Assembly (NCBI GenBank): GCA_029062165.1
Contig: JAIDQQ010000023.1
Location: 417,789 to 481,788, forward strand
Length of the DNA: 64,000 nt
Direction: 5' to 3'
Origin: Ruminococcus sp.
Lineage (GTDB): Bacteria > Bacillota > Clostridia > Oscillospirales > Ruminococcaceae
A program made the translations under genes and the position numbers. Each line of letters starts with the position of its first letter. The first letter of the stretch is position 1. Shown one piece after another: positions 45,904 to 54,930 of this stretch. The notes beneath the pieces were generated by a model. That model saw only the letters and a list, made by a program, of their open reading frames with translations. It searched no databases and was not told where the DNA came from.

Positions 45904-46053
45904 TTAACAGCCACAACCGCAACCGTTGTTGTTGCAACCGCAGTCGTTGTTGTTGTTGTTGTTGTTACCGCAACCACCGCAGAAGATGAGGAAGAGGATT
46001 ACGAGAAGTACGAGGCACCAGCAGTTGTTGCCTTCAAAACATGAGTTACACAT
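45904..46053 (-). CDS. 49-residue cysteine-rich membrane peptide
   Basis: A gene too short for usual callers. It starts MCNSCFEGNNCWC, continues with a hydrophobic stretch of about 11 residues (LVLLVILFLIF, 14-24), then CGGCG, seven Asn in a row, and ends DCGCNNNGCGCGC. Eleven of 49 residues are Cys, and Asn plus Gly make up most of the rest. RBS AAGGAG stands 9 nt before the ATG. Low-complexity Cys/Gly/Asn peptides with one membrane helix occur across clostridia and are sometimes labelled chorion-class high-cysteine proteins; YjcZ-type sporulation peptides are another look-alike. Likely membrane-inserted with a Cys-rich tail, perhaps metal-binding. The surrounding 369-nt gap holds nothing else but the clpX terminator and the upstream region of the next gene. 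Confidence 0.75.
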   Translation of the reverse strand: MCNSCFEGNNCWCLVLLVILFLIFCGGCGNNNNNNNDCGCNNNGCGCGC

Positions 46054-46227
46054 AAAAAACAACTCCTTATAGGATTTTATTTAAAGCGTTTTGTTTCGCT
46101 TCATAGTACATAATATGCCCGACGGAAAAATTTGTTACAAAAAATTTTTCAACCGCAGGTTTCGACTGTTATCGCATATAAATAGTGGCATAATATAAGC
46201 AGGCGTTTTTTTCAGGAGGGTGTAATC

Positions 46228-48570
46228 ATGATAAATACTGATAAGTTTACAAAAAAAGCGGTTCGGATTATAGAAAATGCTGTCAATATAGCATCTGAAT
46301 TGGGTCATACCTATATAGGCAGTGAACATATTCTTCTTTCCATGACGGAAGACGGTACAACAATAGCTTCTGAAATTCTTATGGAAAATGGCATTTCATA
46401 TGAAAATCTAAGACGTGAAATTATACGTATCGTGGGACAAGGTACGCCGTCTATACTAAGTCAGCGTTATTTCACGACGGCAACAAAGAAAATTCTTGAA
46501 TTATCCTACGATATTGCGGTAACAGACAAGAAACGTCAGGCAACTCCGGAACATATTCTTTCGGCGATAATAAGGGAATCTTCATGCAGTGCCTGTACGA
46601 TTATAAAGAAAACCGGCGGAAATCTTACCGGTATATGTGGCGGACTGAATCTTATTAACTCTTCGGAAGTACAGGCGGAACTTATGGAAGCAGTAAAGCC
46701 GAAAATTTCGCAACTGCCTAATCTTTTCAGATACGGAAAAAATCTGACTGATATTTCTGTAGTACGCAAGAATGACCCTTTAATAGGCAGACAGAATGAA
46801 ATTGAAAGAGTTTTGCAGGTACTTTCCCGACGGAATAAAAATAATCCGTGTCTGATAGGTGAAGCCGGTGTCGGAAAAACAGCTATAGTCGAGGGGGTAG
46901 CGGAATTGTTTGTCAGAAATCTTGTACCGGATTCGCTGAAAAACAAGTTTATTTTTTCGCTTGATTTTACGTCTTTGTTGTCCGGTGCGAAGTACAGGGG
47001 CGATTTTGAAGAACGTGTAAAGGCGTGTCTTGACGAAGCGTCAAATGCCGGAAACATAATCCTATTTATAGACGAAATTCATACGATAGTCGGAGCAGGT
47101 GCGGCAGAAGGGGCTATCGACGCTGCCAATATTATGAAACCTCAACTTGCACGAGGTGAACTCCAGATAATAGGAGCGACGACTTTCGACGAATACCGCA
47201 AGACCATTGAAAAGGATTCCGCACTTGAAAGACGTTTCCAGCCGGTGAACGTCAATGAACCAGCGATAGAAAACTGTATTGAAATTATAAACGGTCTTAA
47301 AAATAATTACGAAAATTTTCACGGTGTCGAGATAAGCGAGGAAATAATATCATTGTCTGTCAATATGTCGGTGAGATATATTTCTGAAAGATTTCTGCCC
47401 GATAAGGCTATAGATGTACTCGATGAGGCGTGTGCCTGTGCAAAAATACGTTGTAGTACCGGCGTTCTGACGAAAGACACGGAATATATAAACATGAATA
47501 CCGCTAAATGCCGTCTAAGCGGAATAAGAAAAATTATCAACGGCAATGCACGTCCGAGGGTACTGAAAGAAGATATTATTTCAGTTATTTCAATGAAAAC
47601 AGGTATTCCGCTTGATAAGATAAGTACACGTGATGTACATGAAATAAATTATCTTAAAATGAAACTTTCGGAAAGAGTTATTGGACACGAAAACGCTATT
47701 GACAAGATTACAAACGCTATATGCAGGGCAAAATCCGGATTGCGTGACAGTAGCAGACCGACGGCATCATTTTTGTTTGCGGGTTCTACAGGTGTCGGGA
47801 AAACTGAACTCGCCAAGGCTCTGGCGGATTGTATGTTTAATTACGGAAACAATCTCATAAGAATAGATATGTCGGAATACATGGAAAAACATTCCGTATC
47901 AAAACTGATAGGTGCGCCCCCAGGATACGCCGGTTACGATGAACAACCAAGCAATCTGTGCGAAAGAGTACGCCGGAATCCATATTCGCTGTTGCTTTTC
48001 GACGAGATAGAAAAAGCTGATATTGAAGTCCTGAACGTTCTTTTACAGATACTCGACGACGGTATTCTGACAGATTCCACTATGAGACGTGTTAATTTCC
48101 GTAACTGTATAATAATAATGACCTCTAATATAGGTGCTGACCAGTTAAGCCGGAAATCTCTTGTCGGATTTTCTGAAAAAAGCGATACCGCACATGAAGA
48201 CTATGTTTTGACAAGGCTCAGGGAACATTTCACGCCGGAATTTATTAACAGAATTGACGAATTAATAGTATTCCGTCCGCTTGAACATGATGACCTAATC
48301 AAAATAAGCCGGATAACTCTTGAAAATTTACGTATACGTGCAAAAAGTCTCGGAATAGAACTGACCTATTCACCGGATGTTGTAAAAGCCGTCGCAGAGG
48401 CTCGTGAAACTGAAAAATATGGCGCACGTCCGATAAAAAGACGTGTCACGGAACTGGTAGAAAACGAACTCGCCGGAATGATAGTCCGCTCTGAAATCCG
48501 TAGCGGTGAGACCGTCAGGGCAGAAATAAGAAACGATAAAATTTTATTCATGAAAACCGCCAAAGTATAA
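46228..48570 (+). CDS. Clp ATPase of the ClpC/ClpA type with reduced middle domain
   Basis: AAA+ unfoldase that would feed ClpP. The 780-residue protein has a Clp N-domain (about 1-145, two repeats beginning FTKKAVRIIENA), a first AAA+ module (Walker A GEAGVGKT about 211-218, IILFIDEIHTIVGAG) and a second AAA+ module (GSTGVGKT about 518-525, LLFDEIEKAD). Between the modules the coiled-coil M-domain of ClpC, needed for MecA-type adaptors, is essentially missing, so the layout is closer to ClpA. No mcsA, mcsB or ctsR gene is adjacent. RBS AGGAGGGTG. A terminator follows. Confidence 0.9.
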   Translation: MINTDKFTKKAVRIIENAVNIASELGHTYIGSEHILLSMTEDGTTIASEILMENGISYENLRREIIRIVGQGTPSILSQRYFTTATKKILELSYDIAVTDKKRQATPEHILSAIIRESSCSACTIIKKTGGNLTGICGGLNLINSSEVQAELMEAVKPKISQLPNLFRYGKNLTDISVVRKNDPLIGRQNEIERVLQVLSRRNKNNPCLIGEAGVGKTAIVEGVAELFVRNLVPDSLKNKFIFSLDFTSLLSGAKYRGDFEERVKACLDEASNAGNIILFIDEIHTIVGAGAAEGAIDAANIMKPQLARGELQIIGATTFDEYRKTIEKDSALERRFQPVNVNEPAIENCIEIINGLKNNYENFHGVEISEEIISLSVNMSVRYISERFLPDKAIDVLDEACACAKIRCSTGVLTKDTEYINMNTAKCRLSGIRKIINGNARPRVLKEDIISVISMKTGIPLDKISTRDVHEINYLKMKLSERVIGHENAIDKITNAICRAKSGLRDSSRPTASFLFAGSTGVGKTELAKALADCMFNYGNNLIRIDMSEYMEKHSVSKLIGAPPGYAGYDEQPSNLCERVRRNPYSLLLFDEIEKADIEVLNVLLQILDDGILTDSTMRRVNFRNCIIIMTSNIGADQLSRKSLVGFSEKSDTAHEDYVLTRLREHFTPEFINRIDELIVFRPLEHDDLIKISRITLENLRIRAKSLGIELTYSPDVVKAVAEARETEKYGARPIKRRVTELVENELAGMIVRSEIRSGETVRAEIRNDKILFMKTAKV

Positions 48571-48571
48571 C

Positions 48572-48598
48572 AAAAGGGAGAATTATTCTCCCTTTTTT
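48572..48598 (+). terminator. terminator after the Clp ATPase gene
   Basis: Stem AAAGGGAGAA / TTCTCCCTTT followed by six T; it overlaps the 3' end of the convergent lipase gene. Confidence 0.85.
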
Positions 48599-50757
48599 CT
48601 GCGTTTCATGAGTGTCGCCGACGTTGCAATTAATATAATTGCTCCGCCTGCTCCTGCCATGACCGGTATTAAATTTGTATCTTTCTGTATTTCCGTTTCT
48701 GTACCGTCTGTGGAGATGGTCATAATATGATTGCCGTTATCGTCGTTGACATACATTTCAGCGGATTTCATATCATACTCTATATTTTTTCCGTCGGTAA
48801 GCAAAACGTTTTCATATGATTTTTTAAAACCGTCCGTATCACTGACCGACATTTCAATAATTTCTTCAGTATTTCCGGTGAATTTTACTGAACAGTCATC
48901 TGACGACAGATATATATGTGTGTGTTCGTCGTCGGAAAATTTCTTCAAATCGTTTAAAACAGTATCGTCTTTCTGTATGGTATATTCCGCATATGGATTA
49001 TTTATTGTTATTTTTGTATAAGTTCTGTACTCCGGTTTTTCCGGAAGATTTTCAATATAAATCTGTGGTTCATAGCAAGCTTTGCCGAAAGTTCCGTAAT
49101 CGAAAGTGACTGTTTTTCCGGATTTTACCCCGAATGGCTCTAAAGTTACAATGTCGCTTTCGTTCATGATGTTCATTATGTTTTTACAGGGCATTGCAGA
49201 ATCGTACACGCAAGGGCTTCCGAAAGTATATACAAAAACATCTTCTTCCGGAATTTTCAGTACGGAATCAGGACTGTTTATTTCATTACCTAAAAGACTT
49301 GCTACCGCACCACCTATACTGTGTCCGGTTACGAGGACTTTTAAATTTCCGTCCTGTGCGGAGTTAAGGATTTCACTGTGTTGTGAAATATACCCGTCAA
49401 GAGAGTTCTTAACTCTTATGTAGAAATAGTAATAATCCGGATTTGTCATGGTGTTCATGAACGGTTGACTGAACGGTTTTTTAATCTGATTATAAAAATC
49501 ACTCTGTCCGCTGTTACCTTTAAGAGTTATGGCAAGTAAGGTAATATCGCCTACTGTTCGTGTAGCTATGGAAAATGAATAGTCCTCCGACGGATAGCCG
49601 TATATCTCTATATTATCCGATTTAAAGCCTAATTGTCTGTAGGCGGAGTTGATATAGTAACCGGCATCACGTCTGCCGTTGTATGCCGAGGCACTCAATG
49701 CGATGGCGATTTCTGCAATGTCGCTGTGATACTCCCCTGAATCCTGTCGGAACATATTTTCCGTGATTTCTGTATCTACCGCACCGCCGTAATAACGTAC
49801 ACCGTCTGGGATTTCGTTTTCCGTAGCATTGATATATTTATAACCGTAATGTGCCGAAAATCCGTTACTGTCATCTGAATCAAAATAAATGAACTGTCCG
49901 AATTTTTCGCCATCCGGAACTTTTGGTATAATATCGCTTTCGTTGACTATATTCATTATATTGTCGCAATCAGCTGTTGTAGGGTCACCATAGTAGACAT
50001 TCGGACACGCAAAACTATATACGAAAATATCTTCCTGTGGTACATCTAATTTTTCCTCGTACATCTCGGCGACGGAATTAATATAGGAAAAACTGTCATA
50101 TTTGACCTGTCCGTGCGTATTGAAGTATGCTCCTAAAAGATTCGTACCTGCTCCACCTAAACTGTGTCCGGTGATGAGGATTTTTAATTTTCCGTTTCCG
50201 GCGGATTCTTCTATTTCAGGATGTTCATTCAAGTACAAACTCATTCCCACCGAAACTTTAGTAAAAAAACTCACAAATCCGGTTGATGCACTGTCTTCAT
50301 AAAACGGCGTGCCAAATACTGCAATATCGGTCAGTAGGTCACTTGCACTTTCGAGATTAGTTCCACGCAATGTGACCACTAAAAGCCGAGTATCACCTAT
50401 TTCACGAGTAGCCAGCGAAAACGCCTGTGAATCTTCTTCAAAATCTATAAAATCCGTATCATATACAGCATTGTTTGATTGGTCAGCATATCCGAAAAGT
50501 GTTACATCATTTTTAGTATCGAATCCAAGTGTTTCGTAAGCATTATTCAGATTTTCGCCATTATACGCACACTGACTGAGTACCGCCGACAGCACCGCAA
50601 TATTCTTATGATAGCCATTGGAGTTCTGTTCAAACATTTCCTCATTTATAGACACTTCCGCCGTACCACTACCATAACTGACGCTTTCCGCACGGACGTC
50701 AATTCCGGTCAGTGAAAGGACTGTCAGCGTACTTAACAAAAAATTTATAATCTTCAA
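48583..50757 (-). CDS. secreted, membrane-anchored protein with two class 3 lipase domains
   Basis: Predicted extracellular esterase or lipase of 724 residues: signal peptide (about 1-23), lipase domain 1 (about 35-315) with nucleophile Ser199 in ITGHSLGGAG, lipase domain 2 (about 325-565) with Ser480 in VTGHSIGGAV, a beta-rich C-terminal region, and a terminal membrane helix (about 692-715) followed by KRRKKGE. Both domains repeat the same landmarks: QNS/DSGxYHxxIA start, YxxLGF, SxATRxxGD, and NESDI with a candidate catalytic Asp. This shows an internal duplication. RBS AAGGGGGAT. A parS-like site lies just upstream. The substrate is unknown. Confidence 0.85.
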   Translation of the reverse strand: MKIINFLLSTLTVLSLTGIDVRAESVSYGSGTAEVSINEEMFEQNSNGYHKNIAVLSAVLSQCAYNGENLNNAYETLGFDTKNDVTLFGYADQSNNAVYDTDFIDFEEDSQAFSLATREIGDTRLLVVTLRGTNLESASDLLTDIAVFGTPFYEDSASTGFVSFFTKVSVGMSLYLNEHPEIEESAGNGKLKILITGHSLGGAGTNLLGAYFNTHGQVKYDSFSYINSVAEMYEEKLDVPQEDIFVYSFACPNVYYGDPTTADCDNIMNIVNESDIIPKVPDGEKFGQFIYFDSDDSNGFSAHYGYKYINATENEIPDGVRYYGGAVDTEITENMFRQDSGEYHSDIAEIAIALSASAYNGRRDAGYYINSAYRQLGFKSDNIEIYGYPSEDYSFSIATRTVGDITLLAITLKGNSGQSDFYNQIKKPFSQPFMNTMTNPDYYYFYIRVKNSLDGYISQHSEILNSAQDGNLKVLVTGHSIGGAVASLLGNEINSPDSVLKIPEEDVFVYTFGSPCVYDSAMPCKNIMNIMNESDIVTLEPFGVKSGKTVTFDYGTFGKACYEPQIYIENLPEKPEYRTYTKITINNPYAEYTIQKDDTVLNDLKKFSDDEHTHIYLSSDDCSVKFTGNTEEIIEMSVSDTDGFKKSYENVLLTDGKNIEYDMKSAEMYVNDDNGNHIMTISTDGTETEIQKDTNLIPVMAGAGGAIILIATSATLMKRRKKGE

Positions 50758-50783
50758 AAAAATCCCCCTTTTTAACTGAAAAA

Positions 50784-50799
50784 TGTTTCACGTGGAACA
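50784..50799. promoter_or_regulatory. parS-like ParB (Spo0J) binding site 2
   Basis: TGTTTCACGTGGAACA, a one-mismatch palindrome with CACGTG core, in the 49-nt gap between the lipase and radical SAM genes. Matches the parS consensus as well as the site at 17045. Confidence 0.8.
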
Positions 50800-50806
50800 T
50801 TTTGAA

Positions 50807-51694
50807 TTAAAGTCCGGATAAGTCAAAATCCGGTACGTACTTTTCACCGACGGCGGATTTCTGTTGCGTATAGCCGTTTATACCGAGATTTTCGGCGTAT
50901 CGCACTACGCTGTTGTATTCCATTTTCGTTACGTTCCGTTTCAATTCGCTGTACTTATCGTCAATGAAGTCAAAAGGTGTGTACTGATTCATGATACTTA
51001 CAAGCGGTTCGGGAATATTTTCAGAAATCCATTCAATAATGTTCATAGAATCGTGTCGGTGTGTAGGTAGTACAAGATGTCGTATCAGAACACCCCTGAC
51101 AAGTCCGCCGTGTTCGTTGAAGATGTTTTTTCCGGTCTGTTGTATCATGGCGAGTACAGCAGACGACGCATACTGAAAATAATCCGGAGCGTTTGAATAC
51201 CTTGCGGAAACTTCCGGCGAAAAGTATTTTATATCCGGCATATATATATCTATGTAACCGTCAAGAAGTCGTATCGTTTCCGGAAGTTCGTAACCACCGG
51301 AGTTATATATTACCGGAATATTTATCCGGTGTTTTATTATGTCAAGAGATTTGATTATATCCGGTACGAAGTGTGTCGGCGTGACCAGTTCTATATTATC
51401 CGCACCCATATCCTGAAGTCGTAAGAAAACGTCGGCAAGCTGTTGTGTAGTGAGTTTTTTTCCGAAAAGTTCGTTACTGATTCTGTTATTCTGACAGTAA
51501 CAGCAATGCAGACTACAACCTGAAAAAAATACCGTCCCTGCACCGTTTCTGTAGGATATACAAGGTTCTTCCCACTGGTGAAGCGTTGCCTTTGCGGTAA
51601 GTATTTCCGTACCTGCTCCGCAGAAGCCGTTATTTTCGTGACGGTTTACCCTACAACGTCGGGGGCATAACTGACAGTTTTCGTAAATATCCAT
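50807..51694 (-). CDS. radical SAM protein related to PFL-activating enzymes
   Basis: A 295-residue radical SAM enzyme with the 4Fe-4S motif C60-SLH-C64-CY-C67 and an N-terminal Cys-rich segment (CQLCPRRCRVNRH, then GFCGAG) that may bind a second cluster. It belongs to the uncharacterised group often annotated as pyruvate formate-lyase-activating-like. I start at MDIYENCQLCPRRC because GGGAGTGAT lies just upstream; extending 41 residues upstream would add an Ile/Asn-rich stretch with no RBS. No glycyl-radical partner gene is nearby, so the substrate is open. Confidence 0.82.
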   Translation of the reverse strand: MDIYENCQLCPRRCRVNRHENNGFCGAGTEILTAKATLHQWEEPCISYRNGAGTVFFSGCSLHCCYCQNNRISNELFGKKLTTQQLADVFLRLQDMGADNIELVTPTHFVPDIIKSLDIIKHRINIPVIYNSGGYELPETIRLLDGYIDIYMPDIKYFSPEVSARYSNAPDYFQYASSAVLAMIQQTGKNIFNEHGGLVRGVLIRHLVLPTHRHDSMNIIEWISENIPEPLVSIMNQYTPFDFIDDKYSELKRNVTKMEYNSVVRYAENLGINGYTQQKSAVGEKYVPDFDLSGL

Positions 51695-51831
51695 AAAATC
51701 ACTCCCACGGATAATTATATCATATTCAGCGGATTTTATCAATATTAAATTTTCCAGAAAATTCATAATTTTAACACGCAACATACAAAAAATTACGTTA
51801 TTATGGTAAAAAAACAAAACCGGAGGAAATC

Positions 51832-52314
51832 ATGAAAAAGAAAAAATATATAATTATTCCGTTGATATTTGTAGCCTTTGTGGTAGGATTTTTGATATTT
51901 GATTCTAACCGTCCGCACGCACAGTTTTCGGAAAACTGGGATACTATATCGGAACCATTTGAAATTGTAAACAATTACGCAATGAAAAAACTTAAGGCTG
52001 AAAGAAATTATTATATTCAGCTTTCAGACCTTGACGATACAAACGACGATAATATAAATAATGCTCTTTCGGCAGTACAGGAGTATTTCAGGACACAGTA
52101 CTTTGATGTCGGACATAGTATTCAGATTGCGAATAAGGGTGATGCTATTGAATATTCTCATATGGAACGTCACAAACATATTTTAGTACATATAAACTCC
52201 AATGAAAAAGAAACTCTTAAATACTATAAGAAACTTAAATTATCCAATACAAAATATAGTATAGACAAATTAGGTAACGGCTGGTATTTAGTATTTCAGC
52301 CCTGTATATTATAA
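51832..52314 (+). CDS. membrane-anchored hypothetical protein, tandem copy 1
   Basis: Unrecognised 160-residue protein. A Lys-rich start (MKKKKY) and one hydrophobic helix (about 7-23) suggest a type II membrane anchor or uncleaved signal; the rest is a mixed alpha/beta domain facing outside. It is paired with a close homologue directly downstream; the block LSDLDDTNDDNINNALSAV is nearly identical in both. RBS CCGGAGG. No enzymatic motif is visible. The pair sits next to a Bce-type antibiotic-response module but points away from it. Confidence 0.75.
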   Translation: MKKKKYIIIPLIFVAFVVGFLIFDSNRPHAQFSENWDTISEPFEIVNNYAMKKLKAERNYYIQLSDLDDTNDDNINNALSAVQEYFRTQYFDVGHSIQIANKGDAIEYSHMERHKHILVHINSNEKETLKYYKKLKLSNTKYSIDKLGNGWYLVFQPCIL

Positions 52315-52355
52315 AAATTACGTTATTACAGTAAAAAACAAAACAGGAGGAAATC

Positions 52356-52829
52356 ATGAAAAAGAAAAAATATATAATTATTCCGTTGATTTTAGTCGCC
52401 TTTGTGACAGGATTTCTGATATTTAATTTAAACCGTATGCATTCGTCTTTTTCAAGAAACTGGAATACTATATCAGAACAATTTGAAATTGTAAACGATT
52501 ACGCAATGACAAAATTTCCGGCTGAAAGAAATTATATTCAGTTTTCTGACCTTGACGATACCAATGACGATAATATAAATAATGCTCTGTCGGCTGTATG
52601 TGAGTATTTATACAAGTATTTTGATAACGGAAGTTATATTCAGATTTCCGATAGGGGCGATTATTTAGAATATACCTGTATGGAACGTTACCAATATATT
52701 TTAATACATATAAAGGATAATAAAAAACAATCTCTTAAATATAGTAAAAAGTTTGATTTTTACATAAACAAATATATAATTGACAAGTTAGGTGACGGCT
52801 GGTATTTAGTATTTCAGCACCATATATAA
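52356..52829 (+). CDS. membrane-anchored hypothetical protein, tandem copy 2
   Basis: A 157-residue paralogue of the preceding gene, with the same MKKKKYIIIPLI start, one membrane helix, the LDDTNDDNINNALSAV block and the ending IDKLGDGWYLVFQ. The 5' flank is also duplicated (ATTACGTTATTA...GGAGGAAATC before each start), so the duplication unit includes the translation signals. Divergence between the copies is greatest in the last third outside the GWYLVFQ ending. Function unknown. Confidence 0.75.
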   Translation: MKKKKYIIIPLILVAFVTGFLIFNLNRMHSSFSRNWNTISEQFEIVNDYAMTKFPAERNYIQFSDLDDTNDDNINNALSAVCEYLYKYFDNGSYIQISDRGDYLEYTCMERYQYILIHIKDNKKQSLKYSKKFDFYINKYIIDKLGDGWYLVFQHHI

Positions 52830-52833
52830 AAAT

Positions 52834-52870
52834 ATAGTACCTGAAGAAAATTCAGGTACTATTTTTTTTT
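52834..52870. terminator. bidirectional terminator
   Basis: Stem ATAGTACCTGAA / TTCAGGTACTAT with a short A-rich loop, followed by nine T on the plus strand. Serves the tandem pair and, read the other way, the ABC permease gene. Confidence 0.85.
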
Positions 52871-54930
52871 TACTGTTTATGACTTTTTATAATAGACTTG
52901 CTACAAAGATACGTTATCAGGAAGTAACCTCCGTAAATAATCAGAATCATTATTGAAGTAAAGCCGATAGATTCCGCCAGTTTTTCAGTGCCGAAAGTTT
53001 CAAGAATAAACGTTGCGAACTTCATACCGAATACCGAATGTACGCAGGCGAGAAGTAGCGGAAGGAGGAAAAATATACCGGTCTGTCTGAACAGTGACTT
53101 TGATAAATCGCTTTCTTCTGCACCTATTTTGCGTAACATTTCGTATCTTGAAATGCTGTCGACGCTCTCGGAAAGTTGTTTAAGGGCGAGTATCGCAGCA
53201 CATGAAATAAGGAAGATAAGTCCGATATACAGACCTATGAATGTAACCATCGCACCAAGTCCGACAGTAGCTTCTGCGATGTCAATTCTTGTATTAAGGG
53301 CATATTGATAACCTATATTGCTATCATTTACTGATGATGTATAATCCTTGAAGAAATCTTTATATTTATTTTGTATTTTATCTTCAATGATTTGTTTATC
53401 TTCTTTTGTTTCTGCATTATAATTGCCTATGAGGAAATCTACACTGGCGTAATTTTCGTCAACAACATTGTCGGGTACTACATAGAATCCGATATTAACG
53501 TGTTGTGACGATATATCTATAAAACCGTCCTGACACTCGTCGTATTTTGATATAAGAGTATGTCCGAAAATTGTTACTGCCTTATCTGTAGTGAGAGCTT
53601 CATCACGTATTGCCTTGATACTCTTGAAATCGCATATTATAGCAAATTCGTTGTCATTTAATGTAATTTCATCTTTACCGTACATTCTTCTGATTGCGTT
53701 GTAGTCGCTAAGTCTGACAATATCTTCAGGATTATCATATTCCATGTATAAATATTTCTTTTGTATTTCCTCAAGATGACTTCCAAGAGCGTCAGCGAAA
53801 GTAAAGTTATCGTCGCCGTAGCTATGGAAATGTACGGATTCACTTAAATCTTCCTCAAAATCGTAACCAAATTCCTTAGCTTTTCCCACAATATCAACGT
53901 ATATATCCTGATATGTTTGATCATTGTATTGTTTAAATTGTATCTCCAAATCTGCCGGACACATTTCCTTTAAATTAGCGTTCATGGAGTTTCTTATTGA
54001 AAACGCTGACGACAATGTACAGATAGTCACGAAAAGCATAAGACATATAACGGTCATAGATGCAACTGTAGTATTTATTTTACTGCTTATCTGTCGGAAT
54101 GTGAAACTGTTAAGACCTTTATAATATTTTTTCTTCATTGACATTACAACTCTTAACATCATACCCGATACTGACCAGAATATTAAAAATGTAGATACCG
54201 CACCTATTGCAATAAGTTTGGCGAGTTTTTCAGTACTCATATCATTGGTTTTCCAACCGGCTGTATAGTAAGCATATCCCAATGCACTGACGGAAACTAT
54301 AAATATAATCACGCACAGTACCGGATTTTTAAGTTTAAGTTTTTCGGATTTCTTACCGGATTGCATAAGATTTATAAGTTTACACTTGCTAATCATGAAA
54401 CTGTTGAAGAACATCACAACAACGTACATAATACCGAAATATATAGCGGTCTTGATAATAGCGTCGGTAGATACCATAAAAGTATATTCCGTCATATCTG
54501 CTTCAAACAGATTCGCAACAAGTGTACTCATCAGTTGCGATAATCCTATTCCTATAAGCAGACCTACACCCAGTGAACCGATACCGATTATGATAGTTTC
54601 TATCAGAAGTATTGCGGAAATCTTACCTTTTCCCATACCTAATATCAGATACAAGGCAAACTCTTTGTTTCGTCGTTTCATAAGAAAACGGCTGGCATAT
54701 ACGATAAGTAAACCGAGTACCACAGAAACAAATGCACTTATACCATTTAACATATTTTTGAGCAGGTCTATAATGTCGCTTGTATTCTGTGAGACCTGTA
54801 GAAAAGCAGTCTGTTCGCCGATAGCGTTGAAAACATAGAAAACTGCAACGCCTATAATCAGCGTAAAGAAATATATAGCGTAATCCCTGAAACTTTTCCG
54901 GATATTACTTAGTGATAGTTTAAAGAGCAT
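52870..54930 (-). CDS. BceB-type ABC transporter permease
   Basis: Permease of a peptide-antibiotic sensing and resistance transporter. The 686-residue protein has the BceB plan: a first membrane helix, three helices in FtsX-like arrangement (with RRNKEFALYLILGMGKGKI in two contiguous FtsX blocks), two more pairs, then an extracellular domain of about 220 residues (after helix 7, from about 315 to 545) and three final helices. In Bce systems this loop senses the peptide and signals to the kinase. RBS GGAGGTGAT; the start overlaps the ATPase gene by 11 nt. The specific antibiotic is not predictable. Confidence 0.88.
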   Translation of the reverse strand: MLFKLSLSNIRKSFRDYAIYFFTLIIGVAVFYVFNAIGEQTAFLQVSQNTSDIIDLLKNMLNGISAFVSVVLGLLIVYASRFLMKRRNKEFALYLILGMGKGKISAILLIETIIIGIGSLGVGLLIGIGLSQLMSTLVANLFEADMTEYTFMVSTDAIIKTAIYFGIMYVVVMFFNSFMISKCKLINLMQSGKKSEKLKLKNPVLCVIIFIVSVSALGYAYYTAGWKTNDMSTEKLAKLIAIGAVSTFLIFWSVSGMMLRVVMSMKKKYYKGLNSFTFRQISSKINTTVASMTVICLMLFVTICTLSSAFSIRNSMNANLKEMCPADLEIQFKQYNDQTYQDIYVDIVGKAKEFGYDFEEDLSESVHFHSYGDDNFTFADALGSHLEEIQKKYLYMEYDNPEDIVRLSDYNAIRRMYGKDEITLNDNEFAIICDFKSIKAIRDEALTTDKAVTIFGHTLISKYDECQDGFIDISSQHVNIGFYVVPDNVVDENYASVDFLIGNYNAETKEDKQIIEDKIQNKYKDFFKDYTSSVNDSNIGYQYALNTRIDIAEATVGLGAMVTFIGLYIGLIFLISCAAILALKQLSESVDSISRYEMLRKIGAEESDLSKSLFRQTGIFFLLPLLLACVHSVFGMKFATFILETFGTEKLAESIGFTSIMILIIYGGYFLITYLCSKSIIKSHKQ

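Noticed and set aside
51695..51817. Upstream extension of the radical SAM protein by 41 residues
   Set aside because: No RBS before the extended start, while the chosen ATG has GGGAGTGAT; the extension is low-complexity.
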